Assembly: GCA_963575745.1 (NCBI GenBank)
Contig: CAUYUJ010009570.1
Coordinates: 1-25,000 of the forward strand
From: Prorocentrum cordatum
Lineage: Eukaryota; Sar; Dinophyceae; Prorocentrales; Prorocentraceae
DNA: 25,000 nucleotides
Reading direction: 5' to 3'
The notes beneath the pieces were generated by a model. That model had not been told where the DNA came from. It did not search any database and saw only the letters and a program-made list of their open reading frames with translations. A program made the position numbers and the translations under genes. Shown here piece after piece: positions 1 to 8,764 of this stretch (the stretch's first letter is position 1; the number at the start of each line of letters is the position of its first letter).

Positions 1-318
1 TGATCTACACGAATCACTCGCTTCGTCCATGCTGAATTTCTTCTTGAAGAGCGTGTTGAGATGAGTCATGATGGTGCCGTCAGTGCCTTTCCCGGAGTAA
101 AACGACACGGCGTCGAAACCCAGCTTTGCGTTGCGTTGAAGTTGAAGTAATCGCACTGGGCCAGTCTCTGAACATTCCAGACGAGAGTATGCCCAATCTT
201 GCCACTGGAAAAGCTCCTTCACCGTGCTGGGCCCGTCCGCGTACATCTGCAAAGCCTCCTTGTGGTCCAGGCCACCAACGCGGCACCGTTTCATCGGCGG
301 CTGCTCCGTGGATAACAT
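1..318 (-). CDS. Partial hypothetical protein, C-terminus off the window
   Basis: An open minus-strand frame runs from an ATG at 318-316 to the window edge without a stop (106 codons); an in-frame TAA lies upstream at 345-343. The peptide is a plausible folded protein, not low complexity: a basic KRCR stretch near the N-terminus, a Trp/Tyr-rich stretch (FQWQDWAYSR) in the middle, then a hydrophobic strand followed by a Gly-rich turn (FYSGKGTDGT) and a lysine-rich end (LFKKKF). No family is recognised. The ATG may be internal: the AG at 321-320 is followed by G and could be a splice acceptor, which would join this exon in frame to the CCHC ORF ending near 982. The acceptor lacks a good pyrimidine tract, so this is only a possibility. 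Confidence 0.45.
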   Translation of the reverse strand, partial: MLSTEQPPMKRCRVGGLDHKEALQMYADGPSTVKELFQWQDWAYSRLECSETGPVRLLQLQRNAKLGFDAVSFYSGKGTDGTIMTHLNTLFKKKFSMDEASDSCRS

Positions 319-610
319 CCTTGCGGCCACCCCCCAATGGCCTTAAGCAACGGAGCACGGTGCAGCAATCCGCTTGAACCGAGAATGATGACGGGCACGA
401 GGAGAGGGACGCTGACAACGACGAGGTGCCAAGCTTGACTCAAGACCACCATATTGGCGTTCGACTGTTTCATTGTTTGGTTCTGATGGGCTTGTGGATT
501 CCTACTGGACCCCTTTGGACACCTACGGCTCCCTGGGAGCGCATGGACCTCTAAAGGCTCCCAGTGATCCGATGGGTTCATGCGGTCCCTATGGCTGGAC
601 CAGCCTGCAG

Positions 611-760
611 CGAAGAACTGGGCCCCAGTTCTTCGAGCTGCGTCCAGCGGGGCCAGCCGCGGCGACAAGGAAGAAATGAGGGCCCAGGGGCCCAGTCCCC
701 AGTCTTTCGAGTTGCGTCCCAGCCAGGCCAGCTGCAGCGACGAGAGAGGAGGAGGAGTCG
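611..760. repeat. Imperfect tandem duplication with a perfect 25-nt palindrome
   Basis: A 12-nt arm at 611-622 and its exact reverse complement at 624-635 flank one base, so the DNA could extrude a hairpin. The right arm begins a block (CCCAGTTCTTCGAGCTGCGTCC...) from 624 that recurs diverged from 698, a period of about 74 bp, including the downstream GGCCAGC-GCGAC part. It lies between two minus-strand ORFs, so it is intergenic or intronic. Confidence 0.6.
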
Positions 761-977
761 GAAGAGTCCTGCGGCCTGCGGCGCACTGCGGGCCGCCATC
801 CGCTGGTCCGGCGCGTGGGCCGCGTGGGCCGTGGGCCGATTCTATCACGCGGCTGTGCGATGGCAAATTCGGCTAATGAAAATAGTAACGACATCAGACG
901 ATCAGTACATTGGGCACTGGGCCTTGTCATCCAAGTCGCTCTGAACCATTCCGCTGCAAAGAACCTCACTTGAAAGC

Positions 978-1706
978 CTACCGTGGCAACCAATGCGGAC
1001 AACTCGCGATGAAGCCATACCGCGAACGATAGGCCCACATGTCGTACAACAGCCACCTGTCCAGCTGCTGGTTCCTCTGATTGCGCGATGGGACGTCCAG
1101 TCCCCATAGGCAGAGCTCCTCGACAGTGCGGTATGCCAATAGCGCCTCAGGCTCGATCCGCGAGAGGATCACTTCACCGTTGCTTGTGGCCAATCGCCAT
1201 ACACGCGTGTCAGTGTAGCACCTGCCGCCAGCCTCCATCGCCATTATCTCCGTGTTCAGGTTGTGAATGCAGCACTGGTAGGAGTTGCTGACATCATACT
1301 GCACTGTGACGTGCGCGCGATCCAGCAGGGCAATACCAATCTGATCCCAATTGTGACCACGGGATCGAACTGTGCGGCCGTTCTGGACGATGCAAGTGGT
1401 CCAGAAGATGGCTGGGTCCAGCTCGACGGACGCACTGAAGTACCGAGAACGCACTCGCACGTTGCCGAAACTCACATGCTCGAAGGCTGTCAGATCGTGG
1501 GCCTCGTCGTCCTGCAGCCTGTGGTAGGCGCTGCCACGTTGGAGCTGGTCGGCCTGCGCCCTCGGCATAGCTCGATAGAGTAGGCGTTGCCCAAAGAGAT
1601 GCGGGCAGCCCCTCAACGACGTGGTGTGACCAGCAGCGCCACAATAGAAACACTCACATAATCCCTGCTGCAGATGCATGGCGGTGGCCTGGTCCAACTG
1701 TTGCAT
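978..1706 (-). CDS. CCHC-knuckle-containing hypothetical protein
   Basis: The first methionine after the low-complexity upstream stretch is at 1706-1704; from there the frame encodes 242 aa and stops at 980-978. Near residue 20 is a C-x2-C-G-x3-H-x6-C cluster (FYCGAAGH then GCPH), a retroviral-type zinc-knuckle variant that would bind a zinc ion and nucleic acid. The rest is a mixed, globular-looking sequence with many aromatic residues and no family that I recognise. The frame stays open upstream to 2249 only through GT and purine repeats, which I exclude. A good acceptor (TGCCTTCAG|G, about 1770) suggests an upstream exon. The stop codon overlaps a possible donor (CG|GTAGGC, intron from 981), so the true protein may continue into the ORF at 1-318. 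Function unknown. Confidence 0.5.
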   Translation of the reverse strand: MQQLDQATAMHLQQGLCECFYCGAAGHTTSLRGCPHLFGQRLLYRAMPRAQADQLQRGSAYHRLQDDEAHDLTAFEHVSFGNVRVRSRYFSASVELDPAIFWTTCIVQNGRTVRSRGHNWDQIGIALLDRAHVTVQYDVSNSYQCCIHNLNTEIMAMEAGGRCYTDTRVWRLATSNGEVILSRIEPEALLAYRTVEELCLWGLDVPSRNQRNQQLDRWLLYDMWAYRSRYGFIASCPHWLPR

Positions 1707-1974
1707 TGGCTGCAATCGTGGGCCACACAACGTGGCGCACGGGCTCCTCCGTAGGCTGGGTGCCCCCTGAAGGCACGCAGCAAGGCGTTGAGTCAAACGC
1801 CTGCGGGAGGTGGAGGAGGATGAGGAGGAAAAGGAGGAGGAGGAGAGGAGGAGGGATGCCGTCCTGTGGCGTTGGGTCCTCGTTTTGAAGAGACAGCGCC
1901 CCACGTTGCCTTCTCCTCCCGCAGCCGCTGCCCTCCCCCCGCCCCTCATCAGGGAGGGCTGAGGGAGGCCGGAG

Positions 1975-2012
1975 GTGTGTGTGTGTGTGCGTGTGTGTAT
2001 GTGTGTGTGTGG
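1975..2012. repeat. (GT)n microsatellite
   Basis: Run of GT dinucleotides with a few C or A interruptions, directly abutting the first plus-strand copy of the 87-bp repeat. Confidence 0.9.
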
Positions 2013-2141
2013 GATCGCATGCGGATTTTGCCACTGGGGCCTTCGCTGGAGTTCACTATGGGGCCACGAACCGTGTAAGGGGTGCGCCGTCATTGGGGTG
2101 GAACCGCGTGCGAACTTTGCCGCTGGGGCCTTCGGTGGGAG
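2013..2141 (+). repeat. 87-bp repeat family, plus-orientation copies
   Basis: About one and a half units. Landmarks are GATCGCATGCG, then TTTGCC-CTGGGGCCTTCG, then CTATGGGGCCACGAACCGTG, then GGGGTGCGCCG. The TTTGCC landmark occurs near 2027 and 2116, giving the period of 87-89 bp. The same unit is present reverse-complemented at 3253-3431 and diverged at 2838-2932. Confidence 0.75.
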
Positions 2142-2148
2142 GCCCGCG

Positions 2149-2213
2149 ATGATGATGACGGCGATGATGATGACGATAATGAGTTTGATGATTATGATTG
2201 TGATGATGATATG
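2149..2213. repeat. Imperfect (GAT)n microsatellite
   Basis: GATGATGAT runs broken by GACGGC, AAT and TTT triplets, immediately after the 87-bp repeat copies. Confidence 0.85.
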
Positions 2214-2235
2214 GGAGGAGGATCGCGTTCCTCTA

Positions 2236-2367
2236 AACAGCCTTCGCACCGATTGTCTAGCAAAGCCTTCGCACCGAGGGTTGTTTTCCTCTACACAGCC
2301 TTCGCACCGATTGTTTAGTCTCTACACAGCCCTCGCACCGATTCCTCTACACAACCTTCGCACCAGA
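2236..2367. repeat. Short tandem array, five copies of a TTCGCACCGATT core
   Basis: The core ACAGCCTTCGCACCGATT recurs five times at uneven spacing of roughly 24 to 33 bp, separated by CTCTAC-type spacers. It lies just downstream of the 91-aa minus-strand ORF. Confidence 0.8.
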
Positions 2368-2423
2368 TCGAATAGGCTACAGGCTACAGAGCAAAGCGGA
2401 GCAGAACAGAGCAACGAGAAGCT

Positions 2424-2699
2424 TCAATCCGACTGTGAGTCGTCAGTCTTCATATTATCCTCCATATCCTTGATGTGACCCTCGTCCCACTCACGGTTCA
2501 ACTTGTCGGACTCAAGGGCGGCGTCCACGGCTGTCTTGATCGTCATCGCGCGGCTCTTGTATAGACGAAGTCTCACAGATTGCCGCCAGCATTTCGTCTT
2601 CAGCACGTCGATCGTCTTCATCAATTTGAGGAATCGCTTTCGCATGACGGGGCTGCACTTCATGATGAAAGCTGGCTTCACCCTTTTCTTAAAGGGCAT
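2424..2699 (-). CDS. Small orphan protein, basic head and acidic tail
   Basis: ATG at 2699-2697 opens a 91-codon frame ending at 2424. The first two thirds are strongly basic and contain two amphipathic-looking segments (KRFLKLMKTIDVLKTKCW and a VRLRLYKSRAM stretch); the last 25 residues are acidic and end in DDSQSD. The frame extends upstream to 2927, but that part overlaps a diverged 87-bp repeat copy (2838-2932), so the shorter start is preferred. It could be a 3' exon of a larger gene, as a GTGCAG acceptor-like site lies just upstream. No family recognised; the composition would suit a nucleic-acid-associated or nuclear protein, which is only inference. Confidence 0.35.
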   Translation of the reverse strand: MPFKKRVKPAFIMKCSPVMRKRFLKLMKTIDVLKTKCWRQSVRLRLYKSRAMTIKTAVDAALESDKLNREWDEGHIKDMEDNMKTDDSQSD

Positions 2700-2837
2700 T
2701 GCACCACTGCACCACGGCCACGGCACCACCGCGCGGTAGGCTGGATGTCTCTTCGTTTCTGGCGGAATGTTGCATGAGCGCAGATCGTGGCTACGGACTG
2801 AGGGAGGAGAGGAGGCAAGAAGGGCCGAGGGGAGCTC

Positions 2838-2932
2838 CCCATGGGTCCACGAAGCGCAGGGTGCGCCGAAATATGGGGGGGAGGGGCCTTCGGCGGAGCG
2901 GAGCTCTATATGGGGCCAGGCTCCCAATGGTT
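2838..2932 (+). repeat. Diverged copy of the 87-bp repeat
   Basis: Shares in order GGGTCCACGAAGCG, GGGTGCGCCGAAATATGGG, GGGGCCTTCGGCGGA and TATGGGGCCAGG with the 87-bp unit, but with more substitutions than the copies at 2013 and 3253. Confidence 0.6.
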
Positions 2933-3030
2933 TAACGGGTCACTGCTGTTTAAGTGTAACATCATTGTAACGCGTTAATGTGTTAATTGATTTCGCGGGT
3001 TAATGGGTGGGGTTAACGGGTTTCAGGGAG
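2928..3030. repeat. GTTAA-rich degenerate repeats
   Basis: TTAACGGG, TAACGCGTTAATG, GTTAATTG, GGGTTAATGGG and GGGGTTAACGGG occur within about 100 bp. No gene is seen. The motif differs from the TTTAGGG telomere repeat. Confidence 0.5.
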
Positions 3031-3230
3031 TCCCCGCAGGCAGGTCCCCGCGGACGCCCCGCGGAGGCCCGACAAATACCCAGAACGGTCAGGGGGGGAG
3101 TTCCCCAAACCTCGATTCTCGTCGTCTGGGGAGGGGTGGTCTCCGAAGCCTCCGCGGAGGCCCCGCCGCGGGGGGCGCAAACGGCATGGAGGCCTCCGCA
3201 GGCCCAGCACAATGTCCAGAATGGTCTCGC
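3031..3230. repeat. GC-rich direct repeats (CCGCGGAGGCC type)
   Basis: The segment AGGCCCGACAAATACCCAGAACGGTC (from about 3066) has a degenerate second copy near 3198-3226, and CCGCGGAGGCC-like words recur between them. ORFs here have no recognisable protein. Confidence 0.4.
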
Positions 3231-3252
3231 ACACACACACGCACCATCACCC

Positions 3253-3431
3253 CACTTCGGCGCACCCCTCGCACACGGTTCGTGCCCCCATAGGGAGTTC
3301 CACCGAAGGGCCTCGCGGCAAAGTTCGCACGGTTCCACCCCCATGTCGGCGCACCCCTCACACGGTTCGCGGCCCCATAGGGAGTTCCACCGAAGGCCCC
3401 AGTGGCAAAGTTCGCATGCGATTCCCCCCCC
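3253..3431 (-). repeat. 87-bp repeat family, two tandem inverted copies
   Basis: Read on the minus strand this is two head-to-tail units of the 87-bp repeat; the GGCAAAG landmark lies at 3317 and 3404 on the plus strand. It is the inverse of the copy at 2013-2141, so the two sites form a long-range inverted repeat about 1.4 kb across. Confidence 0.75.
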
Positions 3432-3432
3432 T

Positions 3433-4373
3433 CCTCCACGGCATTCACACCTGCAGCCTGCACTACTCACAACTGCGATGTACACGCCGAAGATACAGCA
3501 AGTGGCGGCGTGCACCCCCCGCGCCCGCCCACCCACGCACCACCACCCCAACCCCATCCCCTCCCCCCCCCCCTCTCCCTCCAACCACTCACCCACCCAC
3601 CCAACCCCACGCACCCACCCACCCCACCCCCACCACCGCCACCACCCCACCAACAACAACAACAGCAGCAACAACATGCACACCACCACCACCAACCACC
3701 ACGACGTCCTCCCCCCTCCCCCCCTTCATCCACTCCCTTCACCCCCCCCTCCCTCTCCCCCCCCCCCCCCCTCTCTCCCCCCCTTCACCCCCCCCCTCCC
3801 ACCTTTTTTCCCCCCCTTCCCCCCCCTCCCCCTTTTCCCCCTCCCCCCCCCCTTTCCCCCTTCTCGTCCTTCACCCACCCATCCTACAACCACGCACCTT
3901 CACACCCCCACAAACCGCCCCCCTCCCCCCACCCCTCTCAACCCCCCTCACCCTTATCCTCCCCCCCCCCCCCTCACCACCTCCCCCTCTCCCGCCCCCT
4001 ACCAACCACCCCCCCCCATCCCTCCTCCCCCTTCCCCCTCTCCCGCTCCCTCCCCCCACCCACCCAACCCTCTTCCCCCACCCATCCACCCCACCGCCCC
4101 TCTCCCCCTCCCCTCCCCCCCCCTCCCCCCGCTCCCCCTCTCCTTCCCCCCTCCTCCCACCACCCCACCCCCCCCCTCCCCCCCCCGCCCCCCCCTCCCC
4201 AATCCTCAGCCCCACCCCTTCGCCCCTCGCCCAAGCCCCTCGCCCCTCTCCCGCCCCCCCCCCCCCGCCACCACCACCACACACACACCACAACACCACC
4301 ACTACCACCACCACGCACACCACGCCACCATCACCACGACCACACACAAAACCACCCACCACACAATACACCA

Positions 4374-4407
<34 letters not shown>

Positions 4408-4661
4408 CCCTCCCCCCCCCCGCCACACAACACGCAACAACCCACACACACACCGCCCCACCCATCCACCCATTCCACCCCACCACCACATTCGACCCAC
4501 GCGCACACACAACACTACCACCACCACATCCCACCATACACACCACCACCGCCACCACAAAAACACCACCCACACAGGCACAGCCGCCACCACCACCGCC
4601 GCCGCCGCCACCACCACCCTCCCCCCCCCCCCCACCCCCGTCCTCTCACTCACACCCAACG

Positions 4662-4692
<31 letters not shown>

Positions 4693-5075
4693 TCTCTCCT
4701 CGCACGCGCGCACACACGCAAACACACGTGCACCCCCCCCTCCTTCTTCCCCCCCCCACAACACACACACCAACACACACAACCAGACACAACGCACCAC
4801 GCACCAACGCACAACGCACACTGCACCACCCAGAAACACAACGTCACAAGCACTACACACACCACACACCACCACACCGACCATCACCTACCTCATCAGC
4901 ACCATCACACACACACACAACGCACACACGACGCAACAACCAGCCCAACACACACAACACACACCCACACCACCACCACCACCACCACCATCACCACCAT
5001 CATCAGCACCATCACACACACACACACGCACACACACGCACACACACACACACACGCACATTCACGCACGCGAGG
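3433..5075. repeat. C-rich, G-depleted low-complexity tract
   Basis: About 1.6 kb made of C homopolymer runs, CCCTCC, CCA, CAC, (CA)n and (CT)n (clear TC runs near 4374-4408 and 4666-4700; CA runs near 5010-5056). G is rare on the plus strand and occurs largely in CG. All three forward frames stay open for over 590 codons because stop codons need TA or TG neighbours that are scarce. No gene is supported. The minus strand is G-rich and could form quadruplexes. Confidence 0.9.
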
Positions 5076-5274
5076 CCCCGCACCTTCCTTCGTGCATGCC
5101 CACGTTCCAAACGGCCGCGTCAACAGCTGGAAGCGACATCCACAGGCGATTTTGACGCGTTGGCTGCATGGCGCAACTTAACACATTAGAAAACGGACAA
5201 ACTTATGAAGCCAAGCCGATTAGAGCGTAATGCCTGCCACGAACTACAGAATCACACTTTGTCATCATTTTCTT

Positions 5275-5755
5275 TTAAAAAACGCTGGCAAATCGAAAAT
5301 AAACGAAAAAAGCTTCATTTTCGGAAAAAAACTCAAAAATCCAAAAAAACACTAAAAACATAAAAAAAAAAAAAACACTAAAACAACAAAAAAACACAAA
5401 AACACACAGGTGGCCACAGATTACGTCCATAGGGCTTTGGGGTGCCAAAACGTTGCGGGGAGAACCGGGGAGAACCGGGGAGAACCGGGGAGGTACCGGG
5501 GAGGTACCGGGGAGAACCGGGGAGAACCGCGGAGGGCCCCAAAGTGGTCCAAGTGGCCCCAGACGCGAATCTGTGGACACCTGTGGTTTTCTGCTGCTTT
5601 TTGTTAGTTTTGATGTTATTTTTGAACTTTTTTGCATTTTTCATGCTTTTCTGTGTTTTTTGGTGTTTTTTCATGGATTTCATGTTTTTAGTGTTTTTTG
5701 TGTATGTTCACTGTTTTCTCTTTGATTTCGCATTGAAAACGTATTTGTTCGTTTT
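5275..5755. mobile_element. Foldback (inverted-repeat) element
   Basis: An A-rich left arm (about 5275-5440) is matched by the reverse complement of a T-rich right arm (about 5540-5755). The clearest matches are AAAAAACACTAAAAACAT (5344 region) with its complement near 5682-5700, and CACAGGTGGCCACAGATT (5406 region) with its complement near 5566-5584. The loop holds a 10/11-bp minisatellite. The arms are imperfect and the right one is longer. No ORF in it looks real. This resembles a MITE or foldback transposon; target duplications were not identified. Confidence 0.55.
5457..5530. repeat. Minisatellite GGGGAGAACC / GGGGAGGTACC
   Basis: Three GGGGAGAACC units, two GGGGAGGTACC units, two more GGGGAGAACC units and a degraded end, in the loop of the foldback element. 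Confidence 0.9.
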
Positions 5756-5963
5756 TGGTTGATAATCGCCTGTCGTGCTGGTGTTTCGAGCCTTCCTGGT
5801 TTTTGTTGTGCGCATATGTGTATTATGCTCGTCTTGCCGTTTCCCCCCCCCCCACGCGGCGCTTCTCTATCCCCATTCACGCATCTTTTGTGATCGCGAG
5901 ACCAATAATAGCAGAGCGCGTGGCCAATTTGAATAGAGAGCTGGGTGGTGTACTTGGCAGACC

Positions 5964-6125
5964 GAAAGAGAACTGATCACTGCTAAGACCTTGGGTGGCT
6001 CCTCCTTGGGCCGTTGAAACCAGCGCCTCGCTCGACACATCATCACGATCTGCGAGTCTGCGTGAAACTGAGCGTGAGTGGATCTGAACGGCAGTTAGTC
6101 TGAGCGTGAGCGTACACGAGTGTTT

Positions 6126-6165
<40 letters not shown>

Positions 6166-6298
6166 GTGAGTGCGAACGTGTTTGAGTGCAACAGGTCAGT
6201 GACTGAGTGGGTCTGTGCATGATTGATGATGACTGGAAGCACGTCTGAGTGTGAGTGAGCCTGGGCACGATACGGTCGTCTGAGTGTGAGCGTATCTC
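5964..6298. repeat. Long direct repeat, copy A (LTR-like)
   Basis: Aligns along its length, by eye, with 7414-7738 in the same orientation. Shared landmarks are CCGTTGAA-CCAGCGCCTCGCTCGAC, CATCATCACGATCTGC, GAGCGTGAGTGGATCTGAAC, GGCAGTTAGTCTGAGCGTGAG, and GTGAGTGAGCCTGGGCACGAT. A (TA)n run at 6129-6157 occupies the place of a degenerate TA/CA stretch in copy B. The two copies flank the 6445-7191 gene, the layout of an LTR pair. Confidence 0.75.
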
Positions 6299-6444
6299 CA
6301 GTGTGTCCAAGCAGCGTGAGGCATTCTTTTCTGCGGTGTTTCCAAACACCTCCCGTTCGCTTATCTGTCGTTTCGCGGCCAAACAGGCCGAAGAGCAAAC
6401 CAGAACATGCGTGGCCACTGGCCACCCCTCGTGGCGGCTAGCGG

Positions 6445-7191
6445 CTAGCGGGACTCGAGGGAACTACCCGCCTTGGCCCAGGACGATTCGGTGGTGTCGC
6501 CCGGACTCGACTCTGAGACCGCTGCAGCTACGGCCTCGGCGAAGGCCTCGGCGCGCGCAGCCTCGCGGCCGTCAATGAACCCTGCCTTGTACCCCTTGCC
6601 GTACGCGTCCTCGAAGTCCTTCTTGGACTGGGACTGGGGCTGCATTGGCTGCATCTTGTCCTTCGAGGCCGGTATCTTGTCCTTCTTGTCCTTCTTGTCG
6701 CCCATGCTGCCGCGTGGGCCGCGGCCGCTCGAGATGTTCTGCTTCGAGTTGCTGCCGACGTTGTGGCCGTCCACGTTCGGGTCGTTGATCTTGAAGTTGC
6801 AGGCTTTCATGGCGCATTCCCATTCGACGGCAACGATCAGGGCGGTCTTCTCGTTGACAAACCACTCGTCTGGGAGCTCCCGATGAGGCGTCGGGTCCTC
6901 GTTGAGCGCCACCGAATCCTCCGTCCTGTAGGTGCTGAACACCTTGATCGCGGCACTGTCCGAGTCCTTGAACGCGACGCCGAGGTAGCTCCATGACTTG
7001 AGGAGCTCCTGCTTGACCTGAGACACCTGCGGGAACATCGGCCAATCGCCCTGCATGGCAACAGGGAAGAATATTGGCGCCCACGTGCGCCACTCGTCGA
7101 ACCATACCCACCGCCTTGTGTGCACCGTCGACTCGACGATGGCCAACTGTTGGGTGACCAACTGCTCCTGCCAAGTAGAGGTCTGGGCCAT
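6445..7191 (-). CDS. Orphan 248-aa protein between long direct repeats
   Basis: ATG at 7191 is the first start after an in-frame TGA a few codons upstream, and the frame ends at 6445. Residues 1 to about 140 look globular and are rich in Trp, with a repeated W-x-W and FDEWRTWAPIFFPV-like stretch; residues 145-200 are disordered, rich in Gly, Ser, Lys and Gln with KKDKKDK runs; residues 205-235 form an alanine-rich helix (GKGYKAGFIDGREAARAEAF). Third positions are GC-rich, as in the other coding islands here. I do not recognise the family. The gene is bracketed by 330-bp direct repeats in the same orientation, so it may be cargo or the sole gene of a non-autonomous retroelement-like unit. No gag, protease or reverse transcriptase motif is visible. 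Confidence 0.65.
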   Translation of the reverse strand: MAQTSTWQEQLVTQQLAIVESTVHTRRWVWFDEWRTWAPIFFPVAMQGDWPMFPQVSQVKQELLKSWSYLGVAFKDSDSAAIKVFSTYRTEDSVALNEDPTPHRELPDEWFVNEKTALIVAVEWECAMKACNFKINDPNVDGHNVGSNSKQNISSGRGPRGSMGDKKDKKDKIPASKDKMQPMQPQSQSKKDFEDAYGKGYKAGFIDGREAARAEAFAEAVAAAVSESSPGDTTESSWAKAGSSLESR

Positions 7192-7413
7192 GAGGGATGT
7201 GAATCAGAACGTGCTTGCCGTCGCGCCGTCGGCGCCTGGAATCGGATCACTCGAGCCAGCACTACGTGCAGCGAAGGAATTTGCCCTGGGTGACCCGAGA
7301 TCCGAGATGACTCCACGACTGGCGCCTGGCGCCTCAGATGATGATGGTGATAATGATGATTGGAGCAGGGAGGGGGAGGGGGGAGGGCAGCGGGAGGAGA
7401 AGGAGACACGGCG

Positions 7414-7738
7414 CTGAGAAAGAACGGACAACTGCTTAAACCTTGGTTGGCTCTTCCTTTGGCCGTTGAACCAGCGCCTCGCTCGACGCATCATCACGAT
7501 CTGCTAGTCCTCGTGCAACTGAGCGTGAGTGGATCTGAACGGCAGTTAGTCTGAGCGTGAGTGTATATGAGTGTGAGCATACATATACACATATATACAT
7601 ATATGTATGGGTGTGAGTGTGTTTGAGTGCAAGAGGTCTGTGGCTGAGTGGGTCTGTGTGTGATTGAGTATGACTGTAAGCACGCCGGAGTGTGAGTGAG
7701 CCTGGGCACGATAAGTTCGTCTGAGTATGAACGTATCT
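7414..7738. repeat. Long direct repeat, copy B (LTR-like)
   Basis: Second copy of the repeat at 5964-6298. Downstream, to about 7850, CTGAGT/GTGAGT hexamer-like words continue (AGTCTGAGTGTGAG, GCGTCTGAGTGTGG) without a counterpart after copy A. The AT-rich middle is ACATATACACATATATACATATATG rather than pure TA. Confidence 0.75.
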
Positions 7739-7951
7739 GAATATGAGAAGGTCGGTGCTGTGTGAGTCTGAGTGTGAGAAATTCTGGAGATGACAGTCTA
7801 CGTCGGGCGTGGGCGAGTCTGAGTACGAAGGCGTCTGCGTCTGAGTGTGGGGTTGAGGACAACAGTACCCCAGCGTGGGGGTTGAGGAGGAGGAGGAGGA
7901 TGAGTGGTCGCCTGTCTCGCCCACCCCTTCCACCGCAAACGGCACGCTTGG

Positions 7952-8046
7952 CACAGCCAGCCCCTCCTCCCTCCCTCCTCCCTTGGGCCGCTAGGGTGCC
8001 CCCAATGACACAGCCAATCCCTCCTCCCTCCCTCCTCCCTTGGGCG
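7952..8046. repeat. 57-bp direct duplication
   Basis: CACAGCCA followed by CCTCCTCCCTCCCTCC and CCCTTGGGC occurs from 7952 and again from 8009. The surrounding 7740-8280 stretch otherwise shows no gene that I can support. Confidence 0.7.
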
Positions 8047-8277
8047 AGTCGGATTGAGGAGGGCGAGCGGCGAATGGGCCGCTTTTCTCGCTCACCCCCT
8101 CCGCCTGGCACGGCAAGCTTCGCAGAGGCAACCCTTGCGACAGACCCGAGGCTGTGGCGTCTGCGACCCCTGAAGACGAAAATCCGCCACCGTGCCTGCC
8201 TTCAGCACGTACCAGGGTGACCCACGCCTCTTGGAGGCAGTTTTGAAGCCTTTCGGGGCGGCTCGAAAACTCAATTC

Positions 8278-8640
8278 GACCTCTTGGACCCCTCTTGAAG
8301 CCTTGTTGGGCAGTCTTGGGCGCCTCTTGGGCCATTTGGGGGCCTTCGTGGGCCATCCTGGGGCTCTCTGAGCGATCTTGGGGGCTTCTTGGGTCTTTTT
8401 ATACGCTATGAAGGCCGCCTGTATCCGCTTGCCTATAGGATTGGGGCGGTTTGTGCACCTTGGGGCCCTCTGCGGGGTGCTCTTGGGGCTCTTTCGGGGC
8501 GTCTTGGGGGGGGGGGGCCTCTTGGGAGCCTCTTGGGGGCCTCTTGGGACGTCTGGAGGACATCCTAGCCAGTCTTGGGGCCTATTGGGGCTGTCTCAGG
8601 CGCTCTTGCACTCTCTTGGGCGCTCTGACGACATCTTGTT
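8278..8640. repeat. Degenerate CTCTTGGGGGC minisatellite
   Basis: Words of the form CTCTTGGGGGCC, CTTGGGCGCC and CTTGGGGCTC recur every 10 to 25 bp, with a 12-base G run around 8505-8516. Forward ORFs here read as Leu/Gly/Trp-rich sequence caused by the repeat, so no CDS is called. Confidence 0.7.
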
Positions 8641-8764
8641 GTTTCTTTTTTCAAGTCGTTTTGGGCGGGGGCACCGTCCCAGAGGCCCACTCTCGATACC
8701 CTAAGCGTCCATTAGCGCCCAAGAGCGCTTGGAAAACTGGGGGCTGAGGCCCTGAATAAGAACT

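Noticed and set aside
1707-2249. N-terminal extension of the CCHC ORF to 2249
   Set aside because: Encoded by GAT, GT and purine repeats and by an 87-bp repeat copy; the frame is open by composition.
2928-3030. Telomere-like repeats
   Set aside because: GTTAA-type words do not match TTTAGGG or another known telomere repeat and are not in tandem register.
3871-4887. 338-aa minus-strand ORF
   Set aside because: Gly/Val/Arg-rich reverse reading of the same C-rich tract.
3007-5189. Three overlapping forward ORFs of 724, 647 and 595 aa
   Set aside because: All three frames are open at once because the tract lacks the bases needed for stops; the products are Pro/His/Thr/Ser low complexity.
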